From Aquirufa sp. (GTDB lineage Bacteria; Bacteroidota; Bacteroidia; Cytophagales; Spirosomataceae), in assembly GCA_030833145.1 (NCBI GenBank), contig JAURHT010000063.1:1-11274 (forward strand): a stretch of DNA of 11,274 nt, given 5' to 3'. Shown here piece after piece: positions 9,701 through 11,274 of this stretch. The translations under genes were made by a program, and so were the position numbers. The notes beneath the pieces were generated by a model that did not search any database, was not told the origin of the DNA, and saw nothing but the letters and a program-made list of their open reading frames with translations. The stretch's first letter is position 1; every line of letters begins with the position of its first letter.

Positions 9701-9942
9701 GCTGAAATAGTCAGAACAGCGTTACCCGATTTTACGGTAACCGAGAATGCACCATTAGCATCTGTAGTAGCTCCAGTAGTTGTTCCTTTTACAGCAACAC
9801 TCACTCCTGGAATTGCTTCAGAGTTCGCATCAGTAACCTTTCCTGTTACCTTACGATCCTGCGCAAATGACGAAAAACTCCCTAGCATCACAATCGCGAG
9901 CAATAAGAAGCTTCGAAGACTTTGGTAAAAATTGTTTTTCAT
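6706..9942 (-). CDS. SusC/RagA-family TonB-linked outer-membrane transporter
   Basis: The protein is 1078 aa, a normal size for the family. It has a signal peptide at 1-28 (hydrophobic FLLLAIVML, cleavage after SSFAQ) and a carboxypeptidase-regulatory-like beta-sandwich at about 30-102 (KVTGKVTDANSEAIPGVSV). A TonB-box-like segment, SEVIVTGY, occupies 109-116. The plug domain follows at about 120-233, with VEQMLQGRVSGV, RVRGFG, PLYVVDGVP and LKDAAAASIYGARAANGVI, all SusC hallmarks. The rest is a beta-barrel ending in a terminal Phe (SINLNF). An EF-hand-like loop, DMNGDGKITPAD, sits at about residue 890, as in many SusC proteins. It would import a nutrient across the outer membrane using TonB-ExbBD energy, with the SusD-like protein as lid. 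It is the first gene of the minus-strand operon, behind a 490-bp upstream region. Substrate is unknown, and no degradative enzyme gene is present to hint at it. Confidence 0.97.
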   Translation of the reverse strand: MKNNFYQSLRSFLLLAIVMLGSFSSFAQDRKVTGKVTDANSEAIPGVSVAVKGTTTGATTDANGAFSVTVKSGNAVLTISAVGYKTKSVTVGSQSSISVSLDEDVSQLSEVIVTGYSVTNKKESTAAASIVKASDLQIAPTGNVEQMLQGRVSGVTLITNGQPGTNSIIRVRGFGAFGGNEPLYVVDGVPVGSTDFLSPDDIESTTVLKDAAAASIYGARAANGVIVYTTKQGSRGKKGLSITYNGMYGATDPNVDGAPKMLTPQEQADWTHVAYRNNAAANGTAVAYTHPQYGTSAQATLPTYLHANGANAVNNVDIAAISAARAANPENVFLIKANKAGTNWYDEITRLGMTQRHSLGFSGGSDAGRFYLGLSGQQQDGILIQNDFKRYSVRFNSEFSLGKKVKIGENLQFTYRSVRGQAGGNNGLGVAGDESVILSAYRMPTVIPVFDEFGSYASTKAAGFNNPRNPVRQIVLNNSNDNNYNANAVGNVYVDYEPIKDLSLRTSIGGLYNGSGYKNYNYRYLGDSEPEASNSFSEGQSYVFAWVMTNTANYKYQWRKHGVKLLAGLEALNTGAGRSINGSGINPFSMDLDFVTMNSVQSPVVNSNLFSGVNFYSVFGKLDYNFNEKYYFTGVVRRDGSSRFGSQNRYGVFPAFSAAWRVTSEEFMKDIPAITDLKVRGGWGTMGNSNNVDPANQFSLYAANRGNSFYPIDGQSSGANEGYYRSRIGNPAAKWETAVTSNVGIDATLLNGKWEVVFDIWRKDTEDLLFNVPLPAVVGSAASAPSVNVAKMRNQGIDMQVINRGNITSDIKYELTFNNSFLKNEIVAFAPGITNLLGGSFRGINPIRMEVGRSLSSFYGYQVIGYFASAAEVASAPAQSGAGVGRFRYADMNGDGKITPADRTYLGSPVPTYTGGVNVGLTYKDFDLNMYLYASAGNKIWNQSKWFTDFYGTFEGSGKGVRAKQSWTPALGNAAEAPIWESASNISTSAAENSWYVEDGDYIRLQNISLGYKVPKNIISKIGVKGAKVTLSANNLLTFTKYKGLDPGVGGAADTSFGIDVGNYPVTRSFNASINLNF

Positions 9943-10149
9943 AATACGTTTTAATTAGTTTTCTAAATAAGATTAAATTGGTTTTACTCGTGTTTTACTT
10001 CAATAATGGGTCTCCTTTCTTTTTTTAGTTGACATTAAACAGGTTTATAAATTTTTCTTTTAAAAATACAATAAATAGGTTTAGAGGTTATTGTACTCAT
10101 TTATCGGAATGATACAATTAGCGAACTGTGCTATGCTATTCCAATCAAC

Positions 10150-10181
10150 CAAAGATGTAAAATGACATTTAATCCTCCAAA
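10150..10181 (-). promoter_or_regulatory. Candidate Bacteroidota-type promoter for the susC operon
   Basis: On the minus strand, TTTG (10181-10178) is followed by 20 nt and then CATCTTTG (10157-10150). The Bacteroidota primary sigma factor recognises a -33 TTTG and a -7 TAnnTTTG about 19-23 nt apart. The -7 here matches 7 of 8 positions, with C instead of the first T. Transcription would start near 10143 and give a leader of about 200 nt before the susC-like ATG. This is the best match I found by eye on that strand, but such short motifs occur by chance in AT-rich DNA. Confidence 0.35.
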
Positions 10182-10226
10182 CTTTTTATTGATATTTTTT
10201 CACTTTGGCCATGAAAAATGGCATTT
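10160..10226. repeat. Two copies of an AAATGRCATTT palindrome, possible operator pair
   Basis: AAATGACATTT (10160-10170) and AAATGGCATTT (10216-10226) are both perfect inverted repeats around a single central base. They are embedded in a longer direct repeat, AATGRCATTTAAYC (10161-10174 and 10217-10230), with the centres 56 bp apart. The first copy lies inside the spacer of the candidate susC promoter and the second lies upstream of its -33 element. The second copy also overlaps a small hairpin, GCCAT-GAAAA-ATGGC (10208-10222). A dimeric regulator binding both sites is plausible but inferred. Confidence 0.4.
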
Positions 10227-10284
10227 AACCACTAATCGACTACAAAAACTCTGATATTTTAACTGATAAATACTATAAAATTGG

Positions 10285-10300
10285 AAAAAATAGGAAAAAA
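10285..10300. promoter_or_regulatory. Two A6 tracts phased at 10 bp (possible bend)
   Basis: GGAAAAAA occurs twice in direct succession with a 10-bp period, with A tracts at 10285-10290 and 10295-10300. A tracts in helical phase produce intrinsic DNA curvature, which could help regulatory sites on either side interact. Two tracts are the minimum for such an effect and the region is AT-rich, so this is weak evidence. Confidence 0.25.
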
Positions 10301-10351
10301 CGGACAACGCATACCCTCATATAATAATGGCTGAGTCCTATATTAAGCGAA

Positions 10352-10365
10352 TGTAAACGTTTGCA
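10352..10365. promoter_or_regulatory. LacI/GalR-family-type operator
   Basis: TGTAAACGTTTGCA is a near-perfect palindrome centred on a CpG between 10358 and 10359, with one mismatched pair. This is the classic shape of LacI/GalR-family operators. With one flanking base it fits the catabolite-responsive-element consensus WTGNAANCGNWNNCW at every position, although Bacteroidota are not known to use the Firmicutes CcpA system. It lies 67 bp before the uvrC ATG and about 410 bp before the susC-like ATG. Sugar-responsive LacI regulators commonly control uptake loci, so the susC operon is the more likely target. No regulator gene is in the window. Confidence 0.45.
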
Positions 10366-10432
10366 AAAGAAATTGCGCCAACAACCAATAATGCAAAATC
10401 ACAATTTCATGATTAATGTCTAATTTTGACCA

Positions 10433-11274
10433 ATGACAATTTTCGAACCCAAAGACATACTGCCTAGCCTACCGGAAGAACCCGGCGTCTACCGCTATTT
10501 CGACGCGTCCGATACCATTATATATATAGGGAAAGCAAAAAACCTTAAAAACCGGGTCAGTAGCTATTTCACAAATATCCTAGGCCATAATACCAAAACC
10601 CGAAAATTAGTCCAACAGATTTGTCGGCTCGAATTCACCATCGTTCATTCTGAATTTGACGCCCTCCTACTCGAGAATACGCTTATCAAGCAATTTCAAC
10701 CCAAGTACAATATTCTTTTAAGGGACGACAAAACGTATCCGTTTATCTGCTTAACCAAAGAGCATTTTCCACGCCTAATCACTTCACGAAGGATTGATCA
10801 CAGTATTGGGACTTTTTTTGGTCCATATGCCAATCCAAAAGCGATGAATGGTCTACTAGAAATGATTCATCAATTATATCCCTTACGAACATGTGCGCTT
10901 GCCTTAAAACCTGGGAATATTGAACAAGGGAAATTCAAGGTTTGTCTTGAATACCACATCGGTAATTGCAAGGGTCCTTGTGAAGGTCTTCAAAAGGAAA
11001 CAGATTATTTGATATATATCGATCAAGTAACCAACATTCTAAAAGGTAATTACCAAAAGCCAAAAGCATACTTTCAAGAACGCATGTTGGAGGCCAGCGG
11101 ACGTTTGGCATTTGAGGAAGCCCAAGAATGGAAAGAAAAATGGGAACTACTCGAAAACTTCCAAGCGAAGTCGACCGTCGTAAACCCATCCATCCATGAC
11201 ATTGACGTTTTCTCCATGGTGTCAGATGAACACTTGGCTTATATCAATTTCATGAAGGTCATCAATGGAACCAT
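10433..11274 (+). CDS. uvrC: UvrC, excinuclease ABC subunit C (3' end beyond window)
   Basis: 280 codons are visible, under half of the roughly 600-aa family length, and the frame is intact to the right edge. The ATG at 10433 is preceded in frame by TGA at 10427, so no earlier start is possible. The N-terminal GIY-YIG nuclease domain (about 15-95) shows PGVYRYF and YIGKAKNLKNRVSSYF. The expected active-site residues are Tyr20, Tyr31, Lys34, Arg41, metal-binding Glu81 and Asn93. Cys154, Cys171, Cys179 and Cys183 match the four cysteines that hold an iron-sulfur cluster in UvrC proteins. A UVR motif for UvrB contact follows at about 212-242 (LEASGRLAFEEAQEWKEK). The C-terminal RNase H-like nuclease and the helix-hairpin-helix region lie outside. 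UvrC incises both sides of a lesion marked by UvrAB in the cytoplasm. It is transcribed divergently from the transporter operon and is probably functionally unrelated to it. Confidence 0.97.
   Translation, partial: MTIFEPKDILPSLPEEPGVYRYFDASDTIIYIGKAKNLKNRVSSYFTNILGHNTKTRKLVQQICRLEFTIVHSEFDALLLENTLIKQFQPKYNILLRDDKTYPFICLTKEHFPRLITSRRIDHSIGTFFGPYANPKAMNGLLEMIHQLYPLRTCALALKPGNIEQGKFKVCLEYHIGNCKGPCEGLQKETDYLIYIDQVTNILKGNYQKPKAYFQERMLEASGRLAFEEAQEWKEKWELLENFQAKSTVVNPSIHDIDVFSMVSDEHLAYINFMKVINGT

Larger units (their letters stand above)
9943..10432. other. 490-bp AT-rich divergent intergenic region between the susC-like gene and uvrC
   Basis: No credible coding frame, tRNA or rRNA is seen here. 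The region must hold the promoter for the susC operon (minus strand) and for uvrC (plus strand). It contains a candidate Bacteroidota-type promoter on the minus strand, a duplicated AAATGRCATTT palindrome, a LacI-type near-palindrome and two phased A6 tracts, each listed separately. The roughly 200 bp next to the susC start is very AT-rich and would be an untranslated leader if the candidate promoter is right. No strong hairpin or riboswitch-like fold was recognised in it. Confidence 0.8.

Noticed and set aside
10158..10177. Short minus-strand frame starting ATGTCATTTTAC after GGAGG
   Set aside because: It has an SD-like GGAGG before the ATG but stops after seven codons; too short to support as a leader peptide.
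10421..10428. TAATTTTG, an exact match to the -7 TAnnTTTG element in front of uvrC
   Set aside because: It ends 4 bp before the ATG, which would put the transcript start at the start codon, and no TTG lies at the right distance upstream for a -33.
10935..11189. 84-codon minus-strand open frame
   Set aside because: It lies wholly inside uvrC, whose conserved motifs are in the other frame; it is a shadow.

Overview
The window looks like an AT-rich chromosome segment from a member of the Bacteroidota, most likely of the Cytophagales type. The basis is a SusC/SusD pair with typical Bacteroidota architecture, lipoprotein signals followed by the charged residues K-D, large FG-GAP/VCBS surface proteins, and the lack of clear Shine-Dalgarno sequences before the main genes. 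The genus cannot be fixed from the sequence alone.

Layout from left to right. (1) Positions 1-1358, plus strand: the 3' part of a gene for a VCBS/FG-GAP repeat protein. Its reading frame is open to the window edge, so the N-terminus is missing. (2) 1347-4832, minus strand: a very large lipoprotein (1161 aa) with 14 calcium-loop motifs and a central ASPIC/UnbV domain, of the CRTAC1-like type. It converges on gene 1 and the two 3' ends overlap by 12 bp. (3) 4913-6673, minus strand: a SusD/RagB-type surface lipoprotein. (4) 6706-9942, minus strand: a SusC/RagA-type TonB-dependent transporter. (5) 9943-10432: a 490-bp AT-rich divergent intergenic region with several candidate regulatory elements. 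(6) 10433 to the right edge, plus strand: the first 280 codons of uvrC, the nucleotide-excision-repair endonuclease subunit.

The minus-strand genes read susC-like, then susD-like, then the CRTAC1-like gene, and form one uptake locus. The transporter and its lipoprotein lid would import a nutrient across the outer membrane. The giant propeller lipoprotein would sit on the cell surface with them. No glycoside hydrolase, peptidase, sulfatase or regulator gene lies in the window, so the substrate cannot be read from it. A perfect 14-bp hairpin with U-tracts on both strands separates the SusC/SusD pair from the lipoprotein gene, which suggests a step-down in expression. A second terminator-like hairpin for the minus-strand transcript is buried in the 3' coding end of the opposing gene.

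The most interesting points are the architecture of the 1161-aa protein (seven calcium loops, ASPIC/UnbV, seven more loops), the two terminators, and the intergenic region. The intergenic region holds a LacI-family-type near-palindrome and two copies of an AAATGRCATTT palindrome, one of them inside the spacer of a candidate susC promoter. uvrC appears to be an unrelated housekeeping neighbour.
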